DNA of 60,669 nt, taken from assembly GCA_937974175.1 (NCBI GenBank), contig CALJIG010000114.1, positions 1-60,669 of the forward strand, in the 5' to 3' direction. The notes below the pieces were generated by a model. The model had not been told where the DNA came from. It searched no databases and worked only from the letters and a program-made list of their open reading frames with translations. Positions 9,462 to 18,401 of this stretch are shown piece by piece. The translations under genes were made by a program, and so were the position numbers. Positions within the stretch are counted from its first letter, which is position 1; the number at the start of each line of letters is the position of its first letter. The DNA comes from an uncultured Ignavibacteria bacterium (GTDB taxonomy: Bacteria > Bacteroidota > Ignavibacteria > Tepidaquicellales > Tepidaquicellaceae).

Positions 9462-10193
9462 TTGAAGAATTTAGTAATAGATATCGGCAACACAAGTATA
9501 AAGTTTGCAGTAAGCATAAATGGAAAGCTTGACAAATCTAAATTTGAAGATTACGATAAAAATAATTTTATAAAAAAAATCGGAACGCTTTTATCATTCG
9601 GTGTTCAATATAATGCAATCGGCATATCCTGCGCTAATACAGAACACATTTCATATATAAAGAATAGATTCAGGAAAGAGGAAAATGTTTTATTAGTCAG
9701 CAGGGATTCAAAGCTTCCTATCAAAATTGATTATGCAAAAACATTAGGTACTGATAGAATCTGCGGAGCTTTGGGAGCAGTAAAAAAATATACTGCTAAG
9801 AAAAATTTATTAATAATAGATTTTGGTACAGCAACAACTTATAACTTAGTATCGGATAAAGTTTTTAAAGGCGGATTAATTACTCCGGGAATAAGAACAG
9901 CATTAAAGTCACTCATTCTGAATACTTCCCTGCCGGAACCGGATTTAAAGTACAAGAAAAAGTTATATTATAAAAATACATTGGATAATATAAGCAACGG
10001 AGTTGTCCTTCAAAGTTTGTTTTTCACTGAAAGGATTATTGCTGAATACAAAAAAGAGTTTAAGGATTTATTCGTGATTGCAACAGGCGGAAATGCCGGT
10101 TTAATTTTCCCTTATACGAAGCTTATAAATAAAAAAGAGCCTGATTTAAATCTTGCTGGGTTGAATTATTTTCTGGAGTTTTCCGGCAAATGA
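9462..10193 (+). CDS. coaX: type III pantothenate kinase
   Basis: 243 residues from a TTG start that places the ASKHA phosphate-1 motif DIGNTSIKFA correctly at residues 7-16. The pantothenate/dimer motif GTDRICGALGA and the phosphate-2 motif IDFGTATTYNLV follow, with GGLITPGI and TGGNAG near the C-terminus. It phosphorylates pantothenate in the first step of CoA synthesis. In many bacteria it sits beside birA, but here no birA is adjacent. The TTG is favoured because there is no upstream in-frame ATG and the family N-terminus fits. Confidence 0.95.
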   Translation: MKNLVIDIGNTSIKFAVSINGKLDKSKFEDYDKNNFIKKIGTLLSFGVQYNAIGISCANTEHISYIKNRFRKEENVLLVSRDSKLPIKIDYAKTLGTDRICGALGAVKKYTAKKNLLIIDFGTATTYNLVSDKVFKGGLITPGIRTALKSLILNTSLPEPDLKYKKKLYYKNTLDNISNGVVLQSLFFTERIIAEYKKEFKDLFVIATGGNAGLIFPYTKLINKKEPDLNLAGLNYFLEFSGK

Positions 10194-10221
10194 AAATTGT
10201 TATTAAAACAAAAAATTTTCA

Positions 10222-10641
10222 GTGAAAATTTTAAATGAAGAAATATTAGTCGATACAAACGGCAACTGTGATATTATTAACATCACTCCCTTAGTTCAGG
10301 ATGTTTTAATTAAAAGCAAAATGAATAAAGGAAATGCTACTGTATTTTCAATCGGCTCTACTGCTTCTATAACTACATTAGAATTTGAACCGGGGCTGCT
10401 GAAAGATATTCCCAAAGTATTAGAAAAACTTATCCCGACTTATCAGAAGTATCAGCATAATGATACGTGGGGTGACCATAACGGACATGCGCATATTCGC
10501 TCGGCAATTTTCGGTACATCGTTCAATGTTCCGTTTGTAAATAATCAGATGGTGCTCGGCACATGGCAGCAGATAGTGTTAATAGATTTTGATGACAGAA
10601 AAAGAACACGAAGAATTTTCGTTCAATTAATCGGACAATAA
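10222..10641 (+). CDS. yjbQ: YjbQ/UPF0047 family protein (secondary thiamine-phosphate synthase-like)
   Basis: 139 residues from a GTG start, full length for the family. The diagnostic motifs are FSIGSTASITTLEFEPGL, the His-rich HNDTWGDHNGHAHIRS and LGTWQQIVLIDFD. Some members show weak thiamine-phosphate synthase activity, but the physiological role is unclear. It is 28 bp after coaX and 1 bp before the next gene, so it probably belongs to one transcript with both. Confidence 0.93.
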   Translation: MKILNEEILVDTNGNCDIINITPLVQDVLIKSKMNKGNATVFSIGSTASITTLEFEPGLLKDIPKVLEKLIPTYQKYQHNDTWGDHNGHAHIRSAIFGTSFNVPFVNNQMVLGTWQQIVLIDFDDRKRTRRIFVQLIGQ

Positions 10642-10642
10642 T

Positions 10643-12112
10643 TTGCCCCGTAATCTCTACTACATAATAATTGGTCTAATCTTTATTCTGGCACTTTCTC
10701 TTCGTGTATATAATATCGAACAAAAAAATATGTGGTTCGATGAAGTATATTCATGGAATTTGTCGCTGGAGACTCCTAAAGATATAATTGCTATAACTTC
10801 AGGTGATATACATCCTCCTTTGTTTTACATTGTGCTGAAAGGCTGGACAAATATTTTCTCAGACTCGGTTTTTTCTATGAGAATGCTGACCACTTTATTA
10901 AGTATGTTTAGTCTGCTCTTTCTTTTTATGATTTGTAAAGAGATAAAGATTACTGAGAAGCGGACTATTTTTGTTTTACTCTTATATGCCGTTTCGCCTC
11001 TGAATGTTTATTACTCGCAGGAAGTCCGTATGCAAAGTCTGAATTTGTTCTTAACTATTAGCTCTACATTTTTCTTTCTCAGATTTTTAAATAATAAAAA
11101 GAATCTTTACGGATTTATCTGGGCAATTTTTGCAGCACTCTCACTATACACTCATTACTTCGCCCTGCTCATTTTATTCTCACAGATGGTAATTTTATTA
11201 ATAAAATTCCTTCAGAAAGAGATTGATTTGAAATTCGGCGGCATTGCTTTTTTGTTCTCGTTTATTCCTCTTACCTTATTTTCACCATGGGTCCCGACTT
11301 TTCTTCAGCAGTCTGCACAGGGACAGCCCTGGCGTTCGGGACAAACTTTTGCTCAGGTTTCAGAAAATTATTTAACGTTTTTCCGTGAAACATTTTTCAG
11401 CAATTACTGGAATTACGAAAATAAAGGTGTCATAATTGGAACCACCGTGTTCTCTATTATATTGATCTGTTTTCTGCTTGCATCTGTAATAAAGTATATA
11501 ATACAATCTGATAGAAAAAAAATTTCTATGATAGTATTATTCTTCGTCCCGAGTATAATTGCATTTATAATTTCATTCCGCCAGAGCATAATTTTTTCAA
11601 GATACTTAAGCATTATTGCGCCTTACTTATTTATTCTATGCACGTTCTTTATTTTCAGAATTCATAAAAAATACATAAGCTATCCACTGATAATTATTTT
11701 AATCGGTATTTCAACTTTTGGACTTTCCATTAATTATAGCAATGATTATAAAAATAATGATTACAGGAAAATTGAAGCTTATTTAGAAAAAAATATACAA
11801 CCAAACGAAAAAATTATTGTTGACCCTCATTATTTAGGTTGGATTATAAGATATGATAATTTACATCAAAAAACGTCATTGCCTGTGCCTATAGTTTTAG
11901 GATGGACTTTAAAAATGCAGATAGATTCTCTCGCGAAAAAAAATGAACCGGGCAATATTTGGTTTTTGCTGGACTATGCATCAATGGAAAAGACTGATTA
12001 CGACTCACTGAATTCTAAAATGAGCTTAGTAGGTTATAAATCCGACAGTACTAAACAAAAAACATTCTATATTTATCCGAATAAAGTAAAAGCCTCTTAT
12101 TTCTACCGATAA
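10643..12112 (+). CDS. GT39/ArnT-like membrane glycosyltransferase
   Basis: 489 residues from a TTG start 1 bp after the previous stop. The N-terminal helix is followed by W31-F-D33-E34 (the catalytic Asp/Glu pair of the dolichyl-phosphate-mannose mannosyltransferase and ArnT superfamily) and by HPPLFYIVLKGW, another family hallmark. About 10-12 membrane helices follow, then a short extracytoplasmic C-terminal domain. Members transfer sugars from polyprenyl phosphate carriers to proteins or lipids. The acceptor is not predictable here. Confidence 0.85.
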   Translation: MPRNLYYIIIGLIFILALSLRVYNIEQKNMWFDEVYSWNLSLETPKDIIAITSGDIHPPLFYIVLKGWTNIFSDSVFSMRMLTTLLSMFSLLFLFMICKEIKITEKRTIFVLLLYAVSPLNVYYSQEVRMQSLNLFLTISSTFFFLRFLNNKKNLYGFIWAIFAALSLYTHYFALLILFSQMVILLIKFLQKEIDLKFGGIAFLFSFIPLTLFSPWVPTFLQQSAQGQPWRSGQTFAQVSENYLTFFRETFFSNYWNYENKGVIIGTTVFSIILICFLLASVIKYIIQSDRKKISMIVLFFVPSIIAFIISFRQSIIFSRYLSIIAPYLFILCTFFIFRIHKKYISYPLIIILIGISTFGLSINYSNDYKNNDYRKIEAYLEKNIQPNEKIIVDPHYLGWIIRYDNLHQKTSLPVPIVLGWTLKMQIDSLAKKNEPGNIWFLLDYASMEKTDYDSLNSKMSLVGYKSDSTKQKTFYIYPNKVKASYFYR

Positions 12113-12192
12113 TTATTCATTTATTCTTAGCTACTATTTAGCTATTTTGCATAAATTTATCTCATAATAAATTCTCTTAACAAACTCTTTTA

Positions 12193-14211
12193 ATGGTAAA
12201 ACCAATAATTTTCGGAATCATCTTTTTATCCGCAGTTGGATTTTTTCTTTACTCCATCAATAGATTTTTATCTTATTTAAAAATCGCGAAGTTTGAAAAC
12301 CGCTTTAATGAAGTCGGCACACGTCTCAAAAATGTTTTTGTGTTCGCATTTCTGCAGACAAAATTATTAAGAGATAAATTCGCAGGTATTCTTCATCTGT
12401 GTATTTACTGGGGATTTGTGATTTTATTATTGGTAGTCGTTGAATCCATCGTAGAAGGTTTCTTCCCAAAATTTTCGTTTTCTTTCCTCGGAGCACCTGT
12501 TTATTCTGTTATAACTGTCACACAGGATTTCTTCGGTGCGCTGGTTTTCTTCACAGTTTTATTTTCATTGTTCAGAAGATATGTAGGCACTCCTAAAAGA
12601 TTACAGGTAGAAGCATCTTCAAAAATTGATGCAACATTTATATTGTTCCTTATTATGATGGTGATGGTTACTATGTTCGGACAGAACGTAGAACGTATTG
12701 CACTCGGACACTCAGAAGGTTACAGACCGATTTCAGATTTCCTATATAATTTATTCAAACCGGAAGGCTCAGAATTCGCTTACGAAGCTTACTGGTGGGG
12801 ACATATTGCAGTAGTTCTCGGCTTTATGAACTATCTTCCTTACTCAAAACATTTTCACGTACTTTCATCGGTACCTAATACTTTCTTCTCCAATTATGAT
12901 ATAGAGCCAAAAGGAATTTTAAAGCCAATCAATTTTGAAGACGAAAGCATTACACAATGGGGTGCAAAGGATATAAAAGATTTAACCTGGAAAGAAGTTT
13001 TTGACGGATATACCTGTACTGAATGCGGAAGATGTACTTCAGTCTGCCCGGCAAATACTACAGGCAAGCTTTTAAATCCTAAACTGATTGTTACGAAGAT
13101 AAGAAAACGTTCAACTGAATTGGGTGCAGTTGTAACTGCAGGAATAACTGAAAGTCCTGTGCTGGAGCAGCCGCTTGTACCTAATTTTATTACACCTCAG
13201 GAGCTTTGGGCATGCACAACATGTATGGCATGCGTTCAGGAATGTCCTGTAATGATTGACCACGTTACATCTATTGTAGATATGCGCAGAAATCTTGTAA
13301 TGATGGAGTCAGATTTTCCTGAAGAATTAAATACTGTGTTCAGAAATTTAGAAAATAACGAATCCCCATGGGCATTCGGCGCAAATGAAAGGAATGACTG
13401 GATTGACGAGCTGAGCGATGAAATGGATAAAGAAGGAAAACCAAACTCGTTAAAAAAACTTTCTTCAATAGGAAGCGCAGATGAAGTTGATGTTGTATTC
13501 TGGAGCGGCTGTATGGGAGCATTCGATAAACGTTACAGAAACGCTACAAAATCTTTCGCACAGATAATGAACGAAGCCGGGGTTAAATACGGAGTACTTG
13601 GCAGCGAAGAAAAATGCACGGGCGACCCTGCAAGAAGACTTGGCAATGAATATTTATTCTCAACATTTGCCCAGCAAAATGCAGAGACATTAAAAAGATA
13701 TAATGTAAAAAAAGTAGTTACAGCTTGCCCGCACTGTATGCATTCATTGAAAAATGAGTATACACAATTTGGCGTTGACCTTGAAGTAAAACACCATACT
13801 GAATTTATTTCAGAGTTAATTACTGACGGGAAGATAAAACCTAAGACTGCAATCAATGAAACTATTACATATCACGATTCATGTTACTTAGGAAGATACA
13901 ACGATATCTATGATGCACCGAGAAAAACTCTCGATAACATTCCCGGACTTAACATCGTTGAAATGGATAAGAACAGGGATAAAGGAATGTGCTGCGGCGC
14001 AGGCGGCGGTAGGATGTTCCTTGAAGAGCATGAAGGTAAAAGAGTCAACATTGAAAGAACAGAGCAGGCATTAAGCACCGGCGCGACTACAATTGCTGCA
14101 GCTTGTCCTTTCTGCATGACTATGATGAATGACGGTGTGAAGGCAAAAGAAAGAACAGATGATGTGAAGGTAAAAGATATTTCAGAAATAGTATTAGAAA
14201 GTTTAAAGTAA
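12193..14211 (+). CDS. membrane Fe-S oxidoreductase, probable ETF:menaquinone oxidoreductase
   Basis: A 672-residue protein. Residues 1 to about 240 form a NarI/cytochrome b-like membrane domain with several helices. Two 4Fe-4S motifs follow: C275-xx-C278-xx-C281-xxx-C285-P and C341-xx-C344-xx-C347-xxx-C351-P. The C-terminal half has two CCG (cysteine-rich, heterodisulfide-reductase-B) domains (ACPHCMHS, CHDSCYLG-like, MCCGAGGGRMF, ACPFCMTM). This architecture corresponds to the ETF:(mena)quinone oxidoreductases described in acyl-CoA-oxidising bacteria. The nearby etfBA pair (4 kb upstream, same strand) supports that role. Direct coupling to ETF is inference. Confidence 0.9.
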   Translation: MVKPIIFGIIFLSAVGFFLYSINRFLSYLKIAKFENRFNEVGTRLKNVFVFAFLQTKLLRDKFAGILHLCIYWGFVILLLVVVESIVEGFFPKFSFSFLGAPVYSVITVTQDFFGALVFFTVLFSLFRRYVGTPKRLQVEASSKIDATFILFLIMMVMVTMFGQNVERIALGHSEGYRPISDFLYNLFKPEGSEFAYEAYWWGHIAVVLGFMNYLPYSKHFHVLSSVPNTFFSNYDIEPKGILKPINFEDESITQWGAKDIKDLTWKEVFDGYTCTECGRCTSVCPANTTGKLLNPKLIVTKIRKRSTELGAVVTAGITESPVLEQPLVPNFITPQELWACTTCMACVQECPVMIDHVTSIVDMRRNLVMMESDFPEELNTVFRNLENNESPWAFGANERNDWIDELSDEMDKEGKPNSLKKLSSIGSADEVDVVFWSGCMGAFDKRYRNATKSFAQIMNEAGVKYGVLGSEEKCTGDPARRLGNEYLFSTFAQQNAETLKRYNVKKVVTACPHCMHSLKNEYTQFGVDLEVKHHTEFISELITDGKIKPKTAINETITYHDSCYLGRYNDIYDAPRKTLDNIPGLNIVEMDKNRDKGMCCGAGGGRMFLEEHEGKRVNIERTEQALSTGATTIAAACPFCMTMMNDGVKAKERTDDVKVKDISEIVLESLK

Positions 14212-14212
14212 A

Positions 14213-15319
14213 ATGGCAGATAACGACAAATTAAATCACTTAGAGTACTTTAAAATTTCAAATTTTAAATGTTTTGAAGAATTAGAGTTAAAAAGCTTAG
14301 GCCTATTTAATTTAATTTTAGGCGACAATAATGTTGGAAAGACAAGTCTTTTAGAATCCCTATTATTTCAGAATAAGGTAGAAGATTATTTATCTAAACT
14401 TTACTTTATATTAACCAATAGATATGGCTTAACGATTCCCTTCCCTTTTTCTAATGAAGTATTAAGATTATTTTTTAAAGATAATAACTCTGATTTAACA
14501 ATTAATACAGAGTATAAAATATTTAATGAAAAAGGGAAGCACAAAACAGAACTTAGTCTTCTAAAAAAAGAGGAACTTTCTAAAGAGGAGGTTAACTCCA
14601 TATCTGAGAAATTGTTTACCGAGTTTTCAAAAATTAGTAATCATATAGTAAAATTAAAATCTGATCAAGAAATTAACTATTTAAATTTACCATCTTCATC
14701 TACTAAAATTATTACATCTCAAAATAATTATTGTCCTTTTATATATCTTACTAATAAATATAAAACTGATTTGGTAGAGTTTTATACAGAAAACATACAA
14801 ATAAGCAAAACCGGTAAAACAAATTTTATAAAGGATTTGTCGTTCATAGTCCCAAATATCGAGGATGTTGAAATTTCAAAAGATATAATTTCAAACAATT
14901 TTATATTTACTATTAGAGAGTATAAATCGGATTTTTTAAAACCTCTTCCTAACTATGGTGAAGGAACTGTAATAGTCGTGAGAATTTTACTTGAAATAGC
15001 TTCCTGTAAAAATAAATTTTTAATGGTTGATGAAATTGATTCAGGTATTCATTATTCTAAGTTTAAAAATTATTGGAAAACAATATTAAAAGCTGCTCAA
15101 AGAAATAACACTCAGTTATTTATGACAACCCACAGTTTAGAATGTTTGAAATATTTGAAAGAGGTCTTAGAAGAACGCGAAATGGAAGAATTTAGGAACA
15201 AAACAGTTGCATATTCATTAGAAAAATTGTCCGACAATAAAACAAAGGCTTATAGATATCCTTTTGAAGATTTTGAGCATGCTTTAAAGCAAGGAATTGA
15301 AATTCGCGGGGGTAAGTAA
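14213..15319 (+). CDS. OLD/AAA15-like ATPase, probable anti-phage ATPase subunit
   Basis: 368 residues. It opens with the SMC/OLD-type start ISNFKCFEELELKSLG, then Walker A G37-DNNVGKTS45. Near the C-terminus come an ABC-signature-like YGEGTVIV, Walker B FLMVDEIDSGI (D273-E274) and a switch His in FMTTHSLECL (H307). A charged helical arm lies between. No nuclease domain is fused. The next gene overlaps by one base (TAATG) and encodes a TOPRIM-like protein, so the pair recreates a split OLD or PARIS-like ATPase plus effector. Sampled lines are about 15-30% GC against 40-45% in the flanking genes, pointing to horizontal acquisition. The start is 1 bp after the preceding stop. Other RecF-like ATPases are an alternative. 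Confidence 0.85.
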   Translation: MADNDKLNHLEYFKISNFKCFEELELKSLGLFNLILGDNNVGKTSLLESLLFQNKVEDYLSKLYFILTNRYGLTIPFPFSNEVLRLFFKDNNSDLTINTEYKIFNEKGKHKTELSLLKKEELSKEEVNSISEKLFTEFSKISNHIVKLKSDQEINYLNLPSSSTKIITSQNNYCPFIYLTNKYKTDLVEFYTENIQISKTGKTNFIKDLSFIVPNIEDVEISKDIISNNFIFTIREYKSDFLKPLPNYGEGTVIVVRILLEIASCKNKFLMVDEIDSGIHYSKFKNYWKTILKAAQRNNTQLFMTTHSLECLKYLKEVLEEREMEEFRNKTVAYSLEKLSDNKTKAYRYPFEDFEHALKQGIEIRGGK

Positions 15320-15906
15320 TGGTTTGGAAGTATCCAGTTAAAATTTTTGTTGAAGGTGAGGCTGATAAAAAATTAATAAATGATTTTCTTGAAGCAATTT
15401 TTGAAATTACCACAGGGATTGTTATAATTCCTATAGGTGGTAAAAGCAAATTAGATAAAACAACTCAAGAGTTTGAAAAAACTACCGATGATAAGGGAGT
15501 TAACCTCATAATTTTTGATGCAGATGATGATTTCAAAAAATCATCATCTGATTTATTAAAGAAAAAAAAAGAACTAAGTATTGATTTTCAGCTTTTTCTA
15601 TTTCCAAATAATCAGGATAATGGAACATTAGAGAATTTATTAATTAACATTATAAATCCAAAACATCAACAAATATTAGATTGTTTCGATAGTTATACTG
15701 ATTGTTTAAAAAAACGGACTAATGAAGATTTGAACATACCTACTTTAAAATCAAAAGTGTATGCTTATCTTGAAACACTTTATCCTAAATCTAAACAAGA
15801 TTTAATTAAAGATAGCAAAAGAGAATATAAGAATACAGAAATTTGGAATTTAGAATGCGAATACATTACACCTTTAAAAGATTTTCTAAGTAATCATATA
15901 CACTAA
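15319..15906 (+). CDS. DUF3226/TOPRIM-like protein, probable effector of the ATPase pair
   Basis: 195 residues. The N-terminal KIFVEGEADKKLINDFL supplies the TOPRIM glutamate (E12). NLIIFDADDD supplies the DxD pair (D67, D69). FPNNQDNGTLENLL (about 95-108) is typical of DUF3226. TOPRIM folds cut or nick nucleic acid with Mg2+, and in two-gene systems such as PARIS a related DUF4435 protein is the toxic effector released by its AAA partner. Translation is probably coupled to the ATPase through the TAATG overlap. Base composition is as AT-rich as the partner. A nuclease activity is inferred, not shown. Confidence 0.8.
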   Translation: MVWKYPVKIFVEGEADKKLINDFLEAIFEITTGIVIIPIGGKSKLDKTTQEFEKTTDDKGVNLIIFDADDDFKKSSSDLLKKKKELSIDFQLFLFPNNQDNGTLENLLINIINPKHQQILDCFDSYTDCLKKRTNEDLNIPTLKSKVYAYLETLYPKSKQDLIKDSKREYKNTEIWNLECEYITPLKDFLSNHIH

Positions 15907-15926
15907 ATAAAAATTAAATAAATAAT

Positions 15927-16388
15927 ATGTCAATTGTTGAAGAAATAAAAAATAATCCTGATATAGATCTAACCGGAAAAAATATTTTTTTCTATGATGG
16001 TGTTTGTGTTTATTGCAAAGGCATTGTACATGCCTGCATCGATGGCGACAAAGATAACCAGTTTTTATATTCACCTTTGCAAAGTGAGTTTGCTCAGAAA
16101 GCACTTGGAAGATTCGGGGTTAAAAGCACCGACCTTCTTTCAATGTATGTAATAAGCAATTACAATACTTCAGATGAAATTCTAATGAATGCCGCGCCTG
16201 CCAGCAATTTTGTCTTAAAAAGAATGCATGGCGAGCTGAAAGAAATTGGCGAAACAAATTCAAAGAAGCCAAGAGATGTGCAGGATGCTGAGTATAAAGA
16301 AGTTGCAGATACGAGATATGAGAAATTCGGTAAGATGGAATCTATTTATATACCGGAAGCAGAAATAAGAAGTAAATTCGTTTTTTGA
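15927..16388 (+). CDS. DCC family thiol-disulfide oxidoreductase-like protein (DUF393)
   Basis: 153 residues. The family motif is FFYDGVCVYCKGIV (D24, C27, C30), followed by LYSPLQSEFAQ and a C-terminal RYEKFGKMESIYIPEAEIRSKF block, both usual in DCC1-like proteins. They share a thioredoxin-like fold with a CxxC site, but substrates are unknown. Base composition returns to the genomic norm. It lies 20 bp after the AT-rich cassette and 48 bp before metK. Confidence 0.85.
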   Translation: MSIVEEIKNNPDIDLTGKNIFFYDGVCVYCKGIVHACIDGDKDNQFLYSPLQSEFAQKALGRFGVKSTDLLSMYVISNYNTSDEILMNAAPASNFVLKRMHGELKEIGETNSKKPRDVQDAEYKEVADTRYEKFGKMESIYIPEAEIRSKFVF

Positions 16389-16436
16389 TTTTAAAATAAA
16401 ATTATAATATAAAACTAACTAAGGAGAATTAACTAA

Positions 16437-17582
16437 ATGTCATACTTTTTCACGTCGGAATCTGTCAGTGAAGGTCATCCGGATAAAATATGCGACCAGA
16501 TATCAGATGCAGTATTAGACGACATACTTAAACACGACCCGAATGCAAGAGTTGCTTGCGAAACATTTGTAGCAACAGGCTTAGTGCTTGTTGGCGGTGA
16601 AATCACAACTACTCACTATGTAGATATCCAAAGAATTGTTCGCGACGTTGTAAAAGAAATCGGTTACACAAAAGGTGAATACAGATTTGACTACCATTCT
16701 GTAAACGTAATGTCTGCCATCAACAAACAATCCCCTGATATCGCAATGGGTGTTGATACAGGCGGTGCAGGTGACCAGGGTATGATGTTCGGATATGCAA
16801 CTGATGAGACAAAAGAATTTATGCCTATGACATTAGTTTATTCACATAAACTGGTAAAAAGATTAGCAGATATCAGAAAAAAGCAGCCGAAGCTGATGCC
16901 TTATTTAAGACCCGATGCTAAATCACAGGTGACAGTAGAGTACGATAATGCAGGTAAAGCAAAAAGAATTGATGCAATAGTAATTTCTACACAGCATGAC
17001 GAAAACGTTTCACAAAGCAGAATTAAATCTGATATAATGAAACACGTCATTAAAAAAATTATTCCTGCAAATCTTATAGATAAAAATACAAAGTATTTCA
17101 TAAATCCTACCGGTAAATTTGTTATCGGCGGACCTCACGGTGATACAGGATTAACAGGAAGAAAAATTATCGTTGATACATACGGCGGTAAAGCTCCACA
17201 CGGCGGCGGTGCATTCTCAGGAAAAGATCCTTCCAAAGTAGATAGAAGCGCAGCATACGCAGCAAGACACCTTGCTAAAAACGTAGTTGCTGCAGGGCTT
17301 GCAAAAGAATGTATGATTCAGCTTTCCTATGCAATCGGTGTTTCAAAGCCGGTCTCAATATATGTTAATACTTACGGAACGGGAAAGGTAGATGACGATA
17401 AGCTTTCAGTTTTATTGAATAAACATATTGATTTAACTCCGAGAGGAATTGTAGAAAGATTAAAACTAAAGAGACCTATTTACAAACAGACAGCTGCTTA
17501 TGGCCACTTCGGAAGAGATGAGAAAGACTTCACATGGGAAAAACTTGATTTAGTTTCGACCTTGAAAAAAATTACAAAGTAA
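16437..17582 (+). CDS. metK: S-adenosylmethionine synthetase
   Basis: 381 residues, complete. It has the signature GHPDKICDQISDAVLDD near the N-terminus, the ATP-binding GAGDQGMMFGYA and the P-loop-like GGGAFSGKDPSKVDRSAAY. It makes SAM from methionine and ATP. The start is set by a good Shine-Dalgarno (AAGGAG at about 16421) and the family N-terminus SYFFTSESVSEGHPDK. Only 48 bp separate it from the previous gene and no SAM riboswitch can be folded there. A terminator follows directly. Confidence 0.98.
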   Translation: MSYFFTSESVSEGHPDKICDQISDAVLDDILKHDPNARVACETFVATGLVLVGGEITTTHYVDIQRIVRDVVKEIGYTKGEYRFDYHSVNVMSAINKQSPDIAMGVDTGGAGDQGMMFGYATDETKEFMPMTLVYSHKLVKRLADIRKKQPKLMPYLRPDAKSQVTVEYDNAGKAKRIDAIVISTQHDENVSQSRIKSDIMKHVIKKIIPANLIDKNTKYFINPTGKFVIGGPHGDTGLTGRKIIVDTYGGKAPHGGGAFSGKDPSKVDRSAAYAARHLAKNVVAAGLAKECMIQLSYAIGVSKPVSIYVNTYGTGKVDDDKLSVLLNKHIDLTPRGIVERLKLKRPIYKQTAAYGHFGRDEKDFTWEKLDLVSTLKKITK

Positions 17583-17591
17583 TTTGACATC

Positions 17592-17616
17592 AAAGCCCGA
17601 TGCTCAGTCGGGCTTT
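17592..17616 (+). terminator. rho-independent terminator of metK
   Basis: A 9-bp stem AAAGCCCGA/TCGGGCTTT with loop TGCTCAG, then a run of Ts. Confidence 0.9.
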
Positions 17617-17645
17617 TTTATTTATACCAATTTTTATTAAATAGA

Positions 17646-18401
17646 ATGAAAGATTTCTTCTATGGTTTTTTCTACCCTTTCAAATCCATAGCTTTCTTTT
17701 TTAAACACCCCAAAGTTATTTTATTATCAATAATTCCTACGATAATAAACATAGCTATCTATGCTCTTATTTTTTATTTCACTTATAAACAGATTACAAA
17801 TTCTCCAATAGTTGCAGATGGTCAGGCAGAGACCATGGCCGGTGAAGTTATAGAGAAGATTTACAATTTTTTAGTTTATATTCTCTCATTCATTCTAATA
17901 TTAGTAGTAAGTTACTTTGCCTATGTAATAATCGGAGGAATAATTTCTGCTCCGTTCAATGAAACGATTTCACAATATGTTGAGGAAACTGTTACAGGCG
18001 TTAAATGCCCTTATGTACCTTTTTTAAAAGACACATGGCTTAGTATTAAAGGCGAAATTTTAAAATTATTATTTTATTTTAGTGTTATAATTCCTTTGTT
18101 CTTCGTGAACTACATTCCGGTTGCAGGTACTATTATATCCACTATACTGGGTTTGCTTTTTTCTTTCTTCTATAATTCACTGGATTTTTTCGATTACCCT
18201 ATGCAAAGAAAAATGTTTTCATTGAGACAAAAAATAAAAGGTACAAACTCAGGCGGTATGTTCACTTACGGATTCGGTTCAATGGCTTTTTTAATGATGT
18301 TTCTTCCCTTTATAAATTCTTTATTTAAATCTTTATTAGTGGTGGCGGGAACAAAATTATATCTTGAGAAAATAAACTATAATGAGTTTCTAAAGAAATG
18401 A
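17646..18401 (+). CDS. EI24/CysZ-like integral membrane protein
   Basis: 251 residues with at least four long hydrophobic helices. The N-terminus FYGFFYPFKSIAFFFKHPKV and the conserved block ISAPFNETISQYVEE, then SLDFFDYPMQRK, mark the EI24 (CysZ-like) family. CysZ proteins take up sulfate, but in organisms without a cys context the substrate is uncertain. It overlaps aat by 4 bp (ATGA) and begins a run of same-strand genes reaching 25239. Confidence 0.85.
   Translation: MKDFFYGFFYPFKSIAFFFKHPKVILLSIIPTIINIAIYALIFYFTYKQITNSPIVADGQAETMAGEVIEKIYNFLVYILSFILILVVSYFAYVIIGGIISAPFNETISQYVEETVTGVKCPYVPFLKDTWLSIKGEILKLLFYFSVIIPLFFVNYIPVAGTIISTILGLLFSFFYNSLDFFDYPMQRKMFSLRQKIKGTNSGGMFTYGFGSMAFLMMFLPFINSLFKSLLVVAGTKLYLEKINYNEFLKK

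Noticed and set aside
14213..15906. Retron or toxin-antitoxin interpretation of the AT-rich cassette
   Set aside because: No reverse transcriptase, no small antitoxin-like gene and no msr/msd-like structure are present. The ATPase plus TOPRIM pairing fits better.
16389..16436. SAM riboswitch before metK
   Set aside because: Only 48 bp are available, with an SD but no conserved stems.
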